A stretch of DNA of 64,000 nt from Fluviibacter phosphoraccumulans_A (GTDB lineage Bacteria > Pseudomonadota > Gammaproteobacteria > Burkholderiales > Rhodocyclaceae): contig CP126743.1 in NCBI GenBank assembly GCA_036287865.1, positions 372,001 to 436,000 on the forward strand, read 5' to 3'. This document shows positions 8,878 through 18,523 of this stretch, in pieces (position 1 is the first letter of the stretch; each line of letters starts with the position of its first letter). Made by a program: the position numbers and the translations under genes. The notes beneath the pieces were generated by a model that had not been told where the DNA came from, searched no databases, and was given only the letters and a program-made list of their open reading frames with translations.

Positions 8878-9530
8878 TGAATGATGCCGATTACTTCAAA
8901 GAACAGTATAAATTAAACGATCCAGAAAAGGCTTTTAATAGGTTTGCTCGTTCACAATATTCGATCTTCAAAAAGTTAAACCGCATTGCACCAATTAATT
9001 ATAAAGATTTCGTCGTTGAGGTTGGTTCAGGTTACGGTGGAATTTTGAATAATATTTTGCATCACACAAAAAATGCATGTTCAATTGAGCCTTCAAAATT
9101 TTTGAGCAAATTTCTTATGGATAAATTTAAAGTTGATGTTTATGATACTCCAATCGAGCTGACTGATTTTCCTAGCGAAAGTATCGATAAAATTTATATG
9201 TTTGAAGTCTTGGAACATTTGAAATCTCCTATACAAACATTAGAAACCATGTTTTCATGGATAAAACCAGGCGGATATCTAATTGGTACGACACCGTTCC
9301 CATTCTTGCGCGATATTATCGGTGACTCAACGCATTTATTCGTGCTGCATCCAAAGAATTGGGAACGCCATTTCATTAACTGTGGATTTGTTGTCGATGC
9401 AATGGGTCCTGCGACCCTAATTCCATATGTGCATAGGTTTAACAGAGTTTTTTCGATCAATCTGCCACTTTATATTCCATTTTCACCCTTTGTATCTACA
9501 ACATATTTCGTTCTTAGGAAGCCAACTTAG
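8877..9530 (+). CDS. Class I SAM-dependent methyltransferase
   Basis: 217-residue methyltransferase. The SAM-binding motif I appears as EVGSGYGG near residue 48. Later motifs include DKIYMFEVLEHL and IKPGGYLIGTTPF. Neighbouring genes suggest it methylates a nucleotide sugar or the growing glycan, for example O-methylation of xylose or a dideoxyhexose, but the sequence does not show the substrate. Its start overlaps the preceding stop, and the next gene begins two bases after its stop. It is AT-rich like most of the operon, in contrast to the GC-rich ugd that follows. Confidence 0.78.
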   Translation: MNDADYFKEQYKLNDPEKAFNRFARSQYSIFKKLNRIAPINYKDFVVEVGSGYGGILNNILHHTKNACSIEPSKFLSKFLMDKFKVDVYDTPIELTDFPSESIDKIYMFEVLEHLKSPIQTLETMFSWIKPGGYLIGTTPFPFLRDIIGDSTHLFVLHPKNWERHFINCGFVVDAMGPATLIPYVHRFNRVFSINLPLYIPFSPFVSTTYFVLRKPT

Positions 9531-9532
9531 CT

Positions 9533-10702
9533 ATGAAAATCGCCATTGCCGGAACAGGTTACGTAGGTTTGTCGAACGGTGTGCTGCTCTCGCAGCATCA
9601 TGAAGTCGTTGCCCTCGACATCGTTCCCGAGAAGGTTGAGAAGATCAACCGTAAAGAATCGCCCATCGAAGACAAAGAGCTCGAGGACTACCTCAAGAAC
9701 AAGCCTTTGAACTTCCGCGCCACGCTGGACAAGAAAGAAGCCTACGAAGGGGCGGATTACGTCATCATCGCCACACCCACCGACTACGACCCGGAAACCA
9801 ACTACTTCAATACCAAATCCATTGAAGCCGTTATTCGTGACGTTATGGCTATCAATCCCAACGCCACTATGGTCATCAAATCGACCATCCCCGTCAGCTA
9901 CACCGTAAAAACCCGCGAGGCCCTCGGCACCCAGAACCTCATCTTCTCGCCAGAGTTCCTGCGCGAAGGCCGCGCCCTCTACGACAACCTACATCCTTCC
10001 CGCATCGTTGTTGGTGAACGCTCCAAGCGTGCTGAAATCTTTGCCGGTCTCCTCAAAGAAGGCGCCATCAAGAAGGACATCCCCGTCCTCTTTACCGATG
10101 CGACTGAGGCCGAGGCCGTCAAGCTTTTCGCCAACACCTATCTCGCCATGCGGGTCTCGTACTTCAACGAACTCGACACCTATGCCGCCACTCATGGTCT
10201 CGATAGCAAACAGATCATCGACGGGGTTGGCCTAGATCCCCGTATCGGCACGCACTACAACAACCCCAGCTTTGGATATGGAGGGTATTGCTTTCCTAAA
10301 GACACCAAACAGCTGTTGGCCAATTACCGAGACGTGCCGCAGAACCTCATCTACGCCATCGTTGAATCTAACACCACCCGTAAAGACTTCATTGCCGACG
10401 ACATCATTCGTCGCAAACCCAAAGTCGTGGGTGTCTACCGCCTCATCATGAAGAGCGGCTCAGATAACTTCCGTGCCTCCAGCATCCAGGGCATCATGAA
10501 GCGTATCAAGGCCAAGGGCATTGAAGTCATCATCTATGAACCGGCCCTCAAAGACAGCGAATTCTTCAATTCTCGCGTTGTGACCGACATCGAAGCCTTC
10601 AAGAAAGAATCCGATGTCATCATCAGCAACCGCATGGCCGATGTGCTCGAAGACGTGGCGGATAAGGTTTACACGCGTGACATCTTTGGGGGCGACCTGT
10701 AA
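9533..10702 (+). CDS. ugd: UDP-glucose 6-dehydrogenase
   Basis: Oxidises UDP-glucose to UDP-glucuronate with NAD. The 389-residue short bacterial form begins MKIAIAGTGYVGLSNG (Rossmann motif) and has the catalytic cysteine in GGYCFPKDTKQL near residue 253. FANTYLAMRVSYFNEL is the conserved central helix. It supplies the UDP-xylose synthase encoded at 7939. Base composition is strikingly different from its neighbours: codons end mainly in C or G (GCC, ATC, AAC). The change occurs exactly at the start and stop codons, with 2-base gaps on either side, which suggests a gene acquired or replaced as one unit. Confidence 0.95.
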   Translation: MKIAIAGTGYVGLSNGVLLSQHHEVVALDIVPEKVEKINRKESPIEDKELEDYLKNKPLNFRATLDKKEAYEGADYVIIATPTDYDPETNYFNTKSIEAVIRDVMAINPNATMVIKSTIPVSYTVKTREALGTQNLIFSPEFLREGRALYDNLHPSRIVVGERSKRAEIFAGLLKEGAIKKDIPVLFTDATEAEAVKLFANTYLAMRVSYFNELDTYAATHGLDSKQIIDGVGLDPRIGTHYNNPSFGYGGYCFPKDTKQLLANYRDVPQNLIYAIVESNTTRKDFIADDIIRRKPKVVGVYRLIMKSGSDNFRASSIQGIMKRIKAKGIEVIIYEPALKDSEFFNSRVVTDIEAFKKESDVIISNRMADVLEDVADKVYTRDIFGGDL

Positions 10703-10704
10703 GC

Positions 10705-11808
10705 ATGAATATACTTTGGTTTACATGGAAGGATATAAATCATCCAGAAGCCGGAGGGGCAGAGTTAGTTAATGAAGAACTTGCAAAGTTACTGGTTAAA
10801 GACGGGCATCATGTACAGTTTGTAGTTGCAGGTTGGAAGGGGTGTAAATCTTACTCGGAGCGTAATGGATTTAAAATAGACCGTGTAGGCAACAGATATA
10901 CATGTTATATAAAAGCATATTTTCATTATAAAAAGTACAAAAATTGGGCAGATGTAGTTGTTGATGAATGTAATACGATGCCATTCTTCTGCAAATATTA
11001 TGTTAAGCAGCCAACAGTATTTTTTATTCAGCAACTTGCAAGAGAAGTATGGTTTTATCAGATGCCAATTGCAATTGCTATCATTGGATATATGATAGAA
11101 CCAATATATCTTAGGCTGCTAAATAGAGAAAAGACATTAACATTTGCGGAGTCTACAAAGTCAGATCTAATTAATCTAGGATTTGATTCAAAAAGAATTG
11201 GCATACTTTCCGAAGCTTTTACGATAAAAAGCGCTCCTAGCCCATTTTACTGGGAAAAACAATGCGAGCCAACAATTTTGTTCTTCTCTGCATTTAGAGA
11301 AATGAAAAGACCTGATCACGTTATAAAGGCATTTGAAATTGCAAAAGAAACGTTAAAAAATCTAAGGTTAGAAATGGTTGGTGGTGGGAGTGGACCTTAT
11401 TCAGATATGGTGGTGAGTCTGATTAAGAATTCAAAATTTTCTGATTCAATAAAGTATCATGGAAAAGTATATGATGCAGAAAATAAAAAAATGATAATGG
11501 GCAGGGCGCACTTCATTTGTTGCACATCAGTTCGCGAGGGTTGGGGAATTATTGTGTCTGAAGCTGGGTCTCAGGGCACGCCAGCAATAGTTTATAAGGT
11601 AAATGGTTTAAAAGATGCAGTTAAATACGGAGATGCAGGTCTAATTTGTGAAAGAAATAATCCAGAAATGATGGCAAAAAAGATATGTGAGGCGTTTTCA
11701 CAAATCACAGATTATAACAAATTGGTTCTAAATGCTTTTGAAACAGCAAAAAATGTAAATGTGAATAGTACGTACGGTGTATTTTTGCAATTCTTGAAGG
11801 AAAAATGA
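10705..11808 (+). CDS. Glycosyltransferase, GT4/GT1 (GT-B) family
   Basis: 367-residue GT-B glycosyltransferase. The N-terminal GGAELVNEELAKLL is the acceptor-side glycine loop typical of GT4 enzymes. The C-terminal donor domain contains SVREGWGIIVSEAGSQGTPAI, which includes the E-x7-E signature. AT-rich, with codon use like the rest of the operon and unlike the adjacent ugd. It probably adds one sugar of the repeat unit at the cytoplasmic face. Donor and linkage are not predictable from sequence. It begins two bases after ugd and ends one base before the next gene. Confidence 0.8.
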   Translation: MNILWFTWKDINHPEAGGAELVNEELAKLLVKDGHHVQFVVAGWKGCKSYSERNGFKIDRVGNRYTCYIKAYFHYKKYKNWADVVVDECNTMPFFCKYYVKQPTVFFIQQLAREVWFYQMPIAIAIIGYMIEPIYLRLLNREKTLTFAESTKSDLINLGFDSKRIGILSEAFTIKSAPSPFYWEKQCEPTILFFSAFREMKRPDHVIKAFEIAKETLKNLRLEMVGGGSGPYSDMVVSLIKNSKFSDSIKYHGKVYDAENKKMIMGRAHFICCTSVREGWGIIVSEAGSQGTPAIVYKVNGLKDAVKYGDAGLICERNNPEMMAKKICEAFSQITDYNKLVLNAFETAKNVNVNSTYGVFLQFLKEK

Positions 11809-11809
11809 C

Positions 11810-12841
11810 ATGTCAAATATATTAATTACGGGTGGAGCAGGCTTTATAGGATCCACATCTGCGCTGAAGTATGCGTCATTAGGATATGATGTATCAGTGA
11901 TAGATAATATGTCTCGAAAGGGTGCGAGCGAAAATGCATACTACCTTGAGAAAACTGGAATTGAAATAATCAATGGCGATATTAGAGATTCTGAACTGAT
12001 AAAAAAACTCATTGAATCGAATAGATATACGCACGTTTTGCATCTTGCTGGCCAAGTTGCAGTAACTACATCTGTAGTAAATCCAATGGACGATTTTACT
12101 ACAAATGCTCTTGGTACTTTTAACGTTTTAGAAGCTGTACGTGAAAAATCACCAGAAACATCGATCATTTACTCATCTACTAATAAAGTATATGGAAAAA
12201 TGGAAAATGCTACTGTGCACGTAAATAACGGCAGGTATGAATATAAAGATTTGGTAGAGGGGGTATCAGAGGACTACCCATTGTCATTCTATTCCCCGTA
12301 TGGCTGTTCTAAGGGCGCAGGTGATCAATATATAATCGATTATGCAAGAATTTACGGATTGAGATCTGTTTCATTTAGGCAGTCTTGTATTTATGGTCCC
12401 AGACAATACGGAATTGAGGATCAAGGTTGGATAGCATGGTTCACTATAGCTTCATTACTTGGTAAAAGGATTACAGTATATGGTGATGGCATGCAGATTA
12501 GAGATGTATTGCATGTCGATGATTTGGTAGATGCATACATTCAAGCATTCGATAACATAGATTCAATTTCTGGCGAAGCCTTTAATATTGGAGGCGGGGT
12601 CAATAACACCTTGTCATTGAAGGAACTCATTCACTTGATCGAAACAGAATCAGGAAATAAAATAGATTTTGATGAAGCTGATTGGAGACCGGGTGATCAA
12701 AAGGTATTTGTTTGTAACATTTCTAAAGCAAATGAGAAATTTGGTTGGAAGCCAAAAATAAATGTGCAATCTGGTCTGAAGCAGTTGTATAACTGGACGA
12801 ACAAAAATCTAAATGCTATTGATAAAATATTAACAGCCTAG
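11810..12841 (+). CDS. tyv: CDP-paratose 2-epimerase-like SDR (tyvelose epimerase)
   Basis: 343-residue extended SDR that would convert CDP-paratose to CDP-tyvelose by C-2 epimerisation. The NAD motif is GGAGFIGS near residues 8-15. SSTNKVYG and the catalytic YSPYGCSKG (Tyr-x-x-x-Lys) are present. QSCIYGPRQYGIEDQGWIAWF is near-diagnostic for the RfbE/Tyv group. The presence of ddhABC at the start of the operon and a Prt-like reductase at 13686 supports this function. Whether the organism makes tyvelose also depends on a DdhD reductase, which is not encoded here. Related 2-epimerases acting on other CDP sugars are the main alternative. Confidence 0.82.
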   Translation: MSNILITGGAGFIGSTSALKYASLGYDVSVIDNMSRKGASENAYYLEKTGIEIINGDIRDSELIKKLIESNRYTHVLHLAGQVAVTTSVVNPMDDFTTNALGTFNVLEAVREKSPETSIIYSSTNKVYGKMENATVHVNNGRYEYKDLVEGVSEDYPLSFYSPYGCSKGAGDQYIIDYARIYGLRSVSFRQSCIYGPRQYGIEDQGWIAWFTIASLLGKRITVYGDGMQIRDVLHVDDLVDAYIQAFDNIDSISGEAFNIGGGVNNTLSLKELIHLIETESGNKIDFDEADWRPGDQKVFVCNISKANEKFGWKPKINVQSGLKQLYNWTNKNLNAIDKILTA

Positions 12842-12847
12842 GCGTGT

Positions 12848-13684
12848 ATGCTGATAAGCGTAATTGTTACGACATATAAGTCAGATCGAACATTAACTAA
12901 ATGCTTGAAGTCAATCGCCGATCAATCCTACAAAAATTTTGAGATAATTGTTGTTGACTCGTCTCCAACAGAAAATGATCATCAGATTGCGATGGATTTC
13001 AATTGCAGATATGTTCGTGTGCCGTTTAAGGAGCGCTCAGAAAAGAGAAACTATGGAGTAAAAACTGCGTCTGGAGATTGGGTTGCTATAATTGATAGCG
13101 ACATGATTCTCAACTCAAATGTTCTCGACCTAGCATTTTCTATGATATCCAATGCTAAATATAAAGCATTGTGCGTTCCAGAAAAGTCGATCGGTATGGG
13201 ATATGTTGCAAGGTTAAAGTCAATAGAGCGTGATTGTTATATAAATGTTGACTGGATGCAGGCTGCTCGCTTTTTTGAACGAAAAATATTTTTAGATTTC
13301 GGGGGGTATGATCCAACAAATGTTGGAAGTGAAGATTATACATTGCCAAGAAATATTGAATATAGATACGGCCCAGATTCAATAGGAACAATTCCGTCAA
13401 TTATTACACAAGATGAGGGCGATCTAAAATTAACAGGCCTACTGAAGAAAAAGCTATACTATTCAAAGGCATTTGTTAATTACTCATCAAATGATGAAAC
13501 AGAAAAATCATTTAAAAAGAAGTCATCGTTTTATAATAGAATAATGCTATACATTGAGTCGCCAATTGCACGGAGCCGCCCAGATCTTTTGATTGCAATG
13601 ATTCTTCTAAAATTTGCTGAATTTGGGTCAATGTTTGTTGGATTTATATATTACAAATATTTAAAAAGAACAAATAAAACCTAA
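12848..13684 (+). CDS. Glycosyltransferase family 2
   Basis: 278-residue GT-A fold transferase. It begins with MLISVIVTTYKSDRTL, followed by VVDSSPTEN and the metal-binding AIIDSDMILN. A further motif, GGYDPTNVGSEDYTLPRNI, corresponds to the ED catalytic-base region of GT2 enzymes. A hydrophobic C-terminus (about residues 245-270) suggests membrane association. It is AT-rich and closely packed with its neighbours (7 bases after tyv, 1 base before the next gene). Donor and acceptor cannot be predicted. It lies between the two last enzymes of the putative CDP-dideoxyhexose pathway and may transfer that sugar. Confidence 0.8.
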   Translation: MLISVIVTTYKSDRTLTKCLKSIADQSYKNFEIIVVDSSPTENDHQIAMDFNCRYVRVPFKERSEKRNYGVKTASGDWVAIIDSDMILNSNVLDLAFSMISNAKYKALCVPEKSIGMGYVARLKSIERDCYINVDWMQAARFFERKIFLDFGGYDPTNVGSEDYTLPRNIEYRYGPDSIGTIPSIITQDEGDLKLTGLLKKKLYYSKAFVNYSSNDETEKSFKKKSSFYNRIMLYIESPIARSRPDLLIAMILLKFAEFGSMFVGFIYYKYLKRTNKT

Positions 13685-13685
13685 T

Positions 13686-14552
13686 ATGTATCAGCACAGA
13701 AAATTAAATGTTCTTATTACTGGCGGATCCGGTAAATTAGCTCAAAATTTAGGATGTGCATTAATGGAAAGGGGTTTCAAAGTTTTTTTCCTAACAAGAG
13801 GAAGAAAATTTATTAACAAAAGTATACCCTCTTCAAGAATAGTAACCTTAAAGGCGTGTAACAAGGCCGTATTAAGAAAACTAATAAATTCAAAGATGAT
13901 TGACGTTGTTGTCCATACGGCAACTATGTATGAATCATTTGGAGTTACAGATAGTCAATTGACTGCAGTTAACTATAAACTTCCAGTAGAAATTGTACAA
14001 TCATTAACAAGTACCAATGTTAAAAGTTTTATAAATATCGATACCACGCTCCATAGAGGTGTAAATGGTTATGCTAAGTCTAAGTACAAAACATCAAAAT
14101 ATTTATTAGGTATAAGTAATAGAAAGCCAGGGCTTATTAAGAACTTAAAGACACCAATGCATTTTGGAATGAATGGAGACTTCTTCCAAAAAATTATAAA
14201 AGAACTAAGTGAAACAGTAAAATTAGAAATGACTAGCTGTGAAGATTCAAGGTCGTTTATACATTATGTTGATCTTGTAAATGCTATTATAAAACTTATT
14301 GTTGTTGGTTCAACATATCAAATTAGAAGATCAAAATTCATGGCTGCCGGTAACGAGTTTATGTCATTAAAGAAATTAATCCTAAAAATTTCTATAGGTA
14401 TGCGCTCAAAATGTATCATTTGCTTTGGTGCTTTAAAGAGCCGCGCTTTCGAGGGTTGCGAGGATCGAATATCAATTAATTCTTTAAAATTATTAGGTTG
14501 GTCACCTAAGAAATCAATAAATGAATATATAGATGAGCTTATTTATGAATGA
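13686..14552 (+). CDS. NAD-dependent epimerase/dehydratase, CDP-paratose (or abequose) synthase-like
   Basis: 288-residue SDR with the nucleotide motif TGGSGKLAQNLG near the N-terminus and a Tyr-x-x-x-Lys pair in GYAKSKYKTSK. The C-terminal order RSFIHYVDLVNAI, then FGALKSRAFEG and LLGWSPKKSINEYIDELI parallels what I recall of the Prt/RfbS paratose synthases of Salmonella and Yersinia, which reduce the 4-keto group of CDP-3,6-dideoxyhexulose. Beside ddhABC and a Tyv-like epimerase it fills the one missing ketoreductase step. Sequence is divergent, so abequose synthase or another 4-ketoreductase remains possible. Confidence 0.6.
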   Translation: MYQHRKLNVLITGGSGKLAQNLGCALMERGFKVFFLTRGRKFINKSIPSSRIVTLKACNKAVLRKLINSKMIDVVVHTATMYESFGVTDSQLTAVNYKLPVEIVQSLTSTNVKSFINIDTTLHRGVNGYAKSKYKTSKYLLGISNRKPGLIKNLKTPMHFGMNGDFFQKIIKELSETVKLEMTSCEDSRSFIHYVDLVNAIIKLIVVGSTYQIRRSKFMAAGNEFMSLKKLILKISIGMRSKCIICFGALKSRAFEGCEDRISINSLKLLGWSPKKSINEYIDELIYE

Positions 14553-15567
14553 AGCCAAGCGGGTAAACGTAATAATCGTTAATTACAATGGCAAGCAGTG
14601 GTTAGATGGTTGTATAGGGACAATATTAAATCAAACCTACACAAACTATGATGTAACTGTTGTCGATAACCTATCAAGTGATGATAGCGTAGAATACATT
14701 AGGAAACATTTCCCAACGGTAAACATTATTTCTAACATAAAAAACGATGGCTTCGCAGAAGGCAATAACATTGCAATGGGTGAAGTCAATGGTGACTATC
14801 TTTTGCTCCTTAATAGTGATACTGAATCAGATCCCAGTTTGATTGAAAATTTAGTTTCTGGTATCGAAAGAAACAGTAATATTGGATGTGTACAATCCAA
14901 ACTTGTGTTACTGAGTGACGACAAGGTCACAGATTCATGCGGTAGTTTTATAACTCCAACAACATTGCTTTACCATTTCGGAGTTCTAAAAAATTCAAAT
15001 GATGCAATGTATAATGTGCCACAACAACTATATTCAGCAAAAGGTGCATGCATACTTCTTAGACGCAGTTTAGTCGATGTGATAGGGCTCTTTGACAGAA
15101 AATTTTGGTGCTACTATGAAGAAACTGATTTGTGCCAAAGAATATGGATTGCAGGGTATGAGGTTTGGTATATTCCTGAAGCAATATGCAAGCACGCTGT
15201 AGGTGGCACATCACTAAAGTTCGATAATTCTAAAATTATGTTCCATAATTTTAAGAACAAACTTGCAAGCCATATTAAAAATTTTGAAATTCTATCATTG
15301 GCATGGGTTTTGCCTATGCATTTTCTAACTGGTGCCTTTTATTCTATCTATTTTCTTTTCAACGGTAAATGGAAATCTTTTGTAGCATTTTATCATAGTA
15401 TATATTGGGTATTGAAAAACTTTAGAACGATTTTGAGGGACAGACGCTATATTCAGTCTATCAGAATTGTTTCTGACTTCTCAATTTTTAAAAAGACCAT
15501 GCGATCACCTGGGCTCACTTATTACATAATGCTTTTTAGTGGGCTGAAAGGTTATAAAGACCGGTGA
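14545..15567 (+). CDS. Glycosyltransferase family 2 (rhamnosyltransferase-like)
   Basis: GT-A fold enzyme of about 340 residues. The N-terminus has VNVIIVNYNGKQWLDGC, then DNLSSDDS and the DxD-type LLLNSDTESDP. FWCYYEETDLCQRIWIAGYEV is the conserved acceptor/catalytic-base region of WbbL-like rhamnosyl- or dideoxyhexosyltransferases. C-terminal hydrophobic segments (about residues 245-290) may anchor it at the membrane. I chose ATG 14545, preceded by the purine-rich AGATGAG. It overlaps the previous stop by 8 bases, and an upstream ATG at 14533 is also in frame. Donor specificity is unknown; rhamnose is possible because rmlA and rmlC lie at 42.9-44.3 kb. Confidence 0.78.
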   Translation: MNEAKRVNVIIVNYNGKQWLDGCIGTILNQTYTNYDVTVVDNLSSDDSVEYIRKHFPTVNIISNIKNDGFAEGNNIAMGEVNGDYLLLLNSDTESDPSLIENLVSGIERNSNIGCVQSKLVLLSDDKVTDSCGSFITPTTLLYHFGVLKNSNDAMYNVPQQLYSAKGACILLRRSLVDVIGLFDRKFWCYYEETDLCQRIWIAGYEVWYIPEAICKHAVGGTSLKFDNSKIMFHNFKNKLASHIKNFEILSLAWVLPMHFLTGAFYSIYFLFNGKWKSFVAFYHSIYWVLKNFRTILRDRRYIQSIRIVSDFSIFKKTMRSPGLTYYIMLFSGLKGYKDR

Positions 15568-15577
15568 TAGTTAATAA

Positions 15578-17740
15578 ATGATCAATTGTTTTCTTAAATC
15601 TAGATATATAGTAATTATCCCGGCGATCCTCTTGTTTTTGATCCCAATTATTGGGATGGGTAATTACACTAATATCGGTGGGGATAATTCTCAATTCTAC
15701 TATTTAGAACCTAGTTTATACTTTAACGGTTATCTAACAAACATGGTTGGTTATAATTCCCTTGGGGGAATTTCATTATATCAACAACAAACATACCAAC
15801 TTCCATTTTTTGCATACCTAAGCGCTTTAAAATTCATTACTCCGAACATCCTTAATTTTGAAGCAGTAGCATTTGGGGTGGCTATATCATCATCATATTT
15901 AAGTATGTACTTCTTGCTTCGCTACATGTTTGATGATGGTAAGTGTTTTGCCGCTCAAGTTTGTTCGCTAGGTGGAATTTTCTATGCAACAAGCTTAATA
16001 ACCTACGCCACATTTTGGAGTGGTGGATTATATGCAACATATTTAGTCCCGTTATACCCATATTTTCTACTCACCATTTTAAAGACGGTAAATAGTGATA
16101 ATTATGTCAATGTTGTATTAGGCTCCATACTGCTTACAATCTTCAGTGTGGTATTGTTTTCAGTGCCGTGGTTCATTGGTACTGTACTGTGTACGCTCCC
16201 GCTTTTCTTTCTGTTTAATAATTACTATAGAGTTATAAAAGTTGGAATAATATACGCAATAGTATTATTTTGTTTCAATGCATTTTGGGTTATTCCATTT
16301 ATAGATTCGACATTGAACCCCACATCATTTGGTTATTTTGGCCAAGACGCTTATTCATCGGCGGGATTAATTATTGACTCTGTCACGACAGAAAATAACC
16401 TTATGTATCCGATTTTTGGTACAACAATGCCAAGATGGCTTCGTGATATTGAAATACCTTCCATAGGGAGTATGCCTATATCGGGGGTTTTACTATCAGC
16501 AGCAATTATTCCTATTTTATTTGTTGAGAATAGCAGGCAGAAATTTATAATATTGCTGTCTTGGTTGATTTGTATTTATTTCTATACACTTAATGTTGTG
16601 AACTATGGTGTTGTGCTGTTTAAATATCTTGTTGATCTGATACATCCATTAGCAATGTTCAGAAACAATTTCGATAAATTTTCGTTTGCATTACAGTTTG
16701 TCACTACCATTGTTTTGTGCTTCGGGCTAATGCAAATCTTTAAACTTTGCAAAACAAAGTTTTATAAATTCCTATATTTTTTTGTTGTCGCTATTATAGT
16801 ATTTAGTAACTATCCTTTCTTTAGATTCGATTTTTATAAACGACCATTTCCATGGGCAAGTAATATAAATACTTACTTTGCCGAGCTTGAGAATGATTTT
16901 TATCAAATGGCAGATTTCGTATCTAAAAATGCGGATGGCAGCAGAGTTTTATGGTTGCCTTTAAATGGGGCTAACTGGTTAGTTTTGCCAGACAAATCCA
17001 TGCCAAATAACTATTATATAGGTACTTCAATCTTTACACTTTTATCTGGTAATACAGACTTAGTCGGTAAGTACTCATTCGGCAATGCCAAAACAGGCTC
17101 CGAAATTTTTGAATTACTTTCTAACGGAAAAATTGAGGCTGCTGCGTCTTTAATATCCAAATTTGGTGTCAAATACATAATCGTAAATAATTCGTTAAAT
17201 AGAGATCTGGCAAACACCTTTATGTATACTGGGCAGTTCCCAGGAGATATGTACTTTACACAAATGAACCTTCTATTACCGGAAATTGCAGGAAAAAAGG
17301 TTCAGGATTTCGGTTCCTCATATTCGCTTTATGAAATCAAGGATGAGTATTACAAACCACTTTTATTTTCTTCAGCAAAAATTCTTAATTACAAGATGAG
17401 CTCAGAGGATAGATATGATCTTCAACTGATGTTCAAGAAAGGTGAGACTATTGAAGTGGTTTTAAGGCAGCCATTTCATAATTTTTGGCGACTTAAAATA
17501 AAATCAAGTCTCAAACAGTATGCGCCTACTGTTTATGATGAATCATTTATCTTATGGGAGCTCTCCTCTGATCAATTTATCAATGATGCGAAGAATTGTT
17601 TAGGTTCCGAGTTTTATTGCATTGAACTCGAATTAAAATTTGAGCGTATTTTTGTTTTCTATATTGGTGTTTTGATTTCAATATTAACGCTTATCGTAGC
17701 GATTCTATATATTTTAAATAAACTAAAAAAAAATGACTAG
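15578..17740 (+). CDS. Large multispanning membrane protein, GT-C-like
   Basis: 720-residue protein with about a dozen hydrophobic segments in its first 430 residues, then a soluble domain of roughly 240 residues and a final helix at about 685-710. An N-terminal periplasmic loop has GDNSQF after helix 1, where GT-C enzymes carry their catalytic acidic residue. Such enzymes use polyprenyl-phosphate sugars as donors. The nearby GtrB-like (5759) and GtrA-like (20877) genes could supply such donors. I do not recognise a specific family with certainty; an O-antigen polymerase is another possibility because no classical wzy is evident in the operon. Confidence 0.6.
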   Translation: MINCFLKSRYIVIIPAILLFLIPIIGMGNYTNIGGDNSQFYYLEPSLYFNGYLTNMVGYNSLGGISLYQQQTYQLPFFAYLSALKFITPNILNFEAVAFGVAISSSYLSMYFLLRYMFDDGKCFAAQVCSLGGIFYATSLITYATFWSGGLYATYLVPLYPYFLLTILKTVNSDNYVNVVLGSILLTIFSVVLFSVPWFIGTVLCTLPLFFLFNNYYRVIKVGIIYAIVLFCFNAFWVIPFIDSTLNPTSFGYFGQDAYSSAGLIIDSVTTENNLMYPIFGTTMPRWLRDIEIPSIGSMPISGVLLSAAIIPILFVENSRQKFIILLSWLICIYFYTLNVVNYGVVLFKYLVDLIHPLAMFRNNFDKFSFALQFVTTIVLCFGLMQIFKLCKTKFYKFLYFFVVAIIVFSNYPFFRFDFYKRPFPWASNINTYFAELENDFYQMADFVSKNADGSRVLWLPLNGANWLVLPDKSMPNNYYIGTSIFTLLSGNTDLVGKYSFGNAKTGSEIFELLSNGKIEAAASLISKFGVKYIIVNNSLNRDLANTFMYTGQFPGDMYFTQMNLLLPEIAGKKVQDFGSSYSLYEIKDEYYKPLLFSSAKILNYKMSSEDRYDLQLMFKKGETIEVVLRQPFHNFWRLKIKSSLKQYAPTVYDESFILWELSSDQFINDAKNCLGSEFYCIELELKFERIFVFYIGVLISILTLIVAILYILNKLKKND

Positions 17741-18518
17741 CAAAAAGATGAAGTTGTTGGTGCTCTCATGTGATAAGTATTCTGATTTGTGGCCAGTTTT
17801 TTTTAGTTGCCTAAAAATGAATATTGATACGAACCGTGTAGATATCTACCTTGGGACAAACAGTTTAGAATACCATGATCCACAAGTTAAAGTTATAAAA
17901 TCAGGGCCTGATCTAAATTGGTCATCAAGCGCGAAATCTATCCTTACTCAAATCAAAGATGAATATATTTTTATTATACTTGAAGATTTGATACCAATCA
18001 GTGAGATTGATTGCAACAGGCTAAACAATCTTTTTCACTTTTTAAAATCAAATGATGGAAATTATTTGCGCTATTGGGCTAAACCAAAACCTCAAAAATC
18101 ATCATTGGTTTGCGATGATGTATTTGTATCGGAAAATTTTTCACCGTATCGAATTAATGTCTGCGGTATATGGAAAAGACAAACTTTTATTAATTTGCTT
18201 ATAGATGGCGAGTCACCTTGGAATTTTGAAATAATGGGATCCTATCGTTCCTCATATATGAATGGATTTTTTACAACCCAAACAGACCTTTTTAAGTTTA
18301 AAAATCTAGTTGAAAAGGGTAAGTGGATAAGAAAATCTATAAGATGGGCTAGGGCTAATTCAATTGCTATTAATACAGCAACAAGAGAATTCAATAATTT
18401 CCGCTCTGAGTTTTTTCGTATGATTTTTGTGGCATATTTTAACATTGTAATCAGAATTCCATGGAAATTAAGGGTGTTTTTGTTGAACACATTTCGAAAA
18501 TTATTTATATCTTACTAG
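17733..18518 (+). CDS. Putative glycosyltransferase of unknown family
   Basis: 261-residue soluble protein. It begins MKLLVLSCDKYSDLWPVFF and has IYLGTN after the first strand pair and IFIILEDLIP around residues 80-90, where GT-A enzymes carry a DxD-like metal motif. YLRYWAKPKP follows. The layout resembles uncharacterised glycosyltransferases of O-antigen clusters, but I cannot place it in a named family. It overlaps the previous gene by 8 bases and ends 5 bases before the next start. It is AT-rich, as expected for this operon. Confidence 0.55.
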   Translation: MTSKKMKLLVLSCDKYSDLWPVFFSCLKMNIDTNRVDIYLGTNSLEYHDPQVKVIKSGPDLNWSSSAKSILTQIKDEYIFIILEDLIPISEIDCNRLNNLFHFLKSNDGNYLRYWAKPKPQKSSLVCDDVFVSENFSPYRINVCGIWKRQTFINLLIDGESPWNFEIMGSYRSSYMNGFFTTQTDLFKFKNLVEKGKWIRKSIRWARANSIAINTATREFNNFRSEFFRMIFVAYFNIVIRIPWKLRVFLLNTFRKLFISY

Positions 18519-18523
18519 AATTT

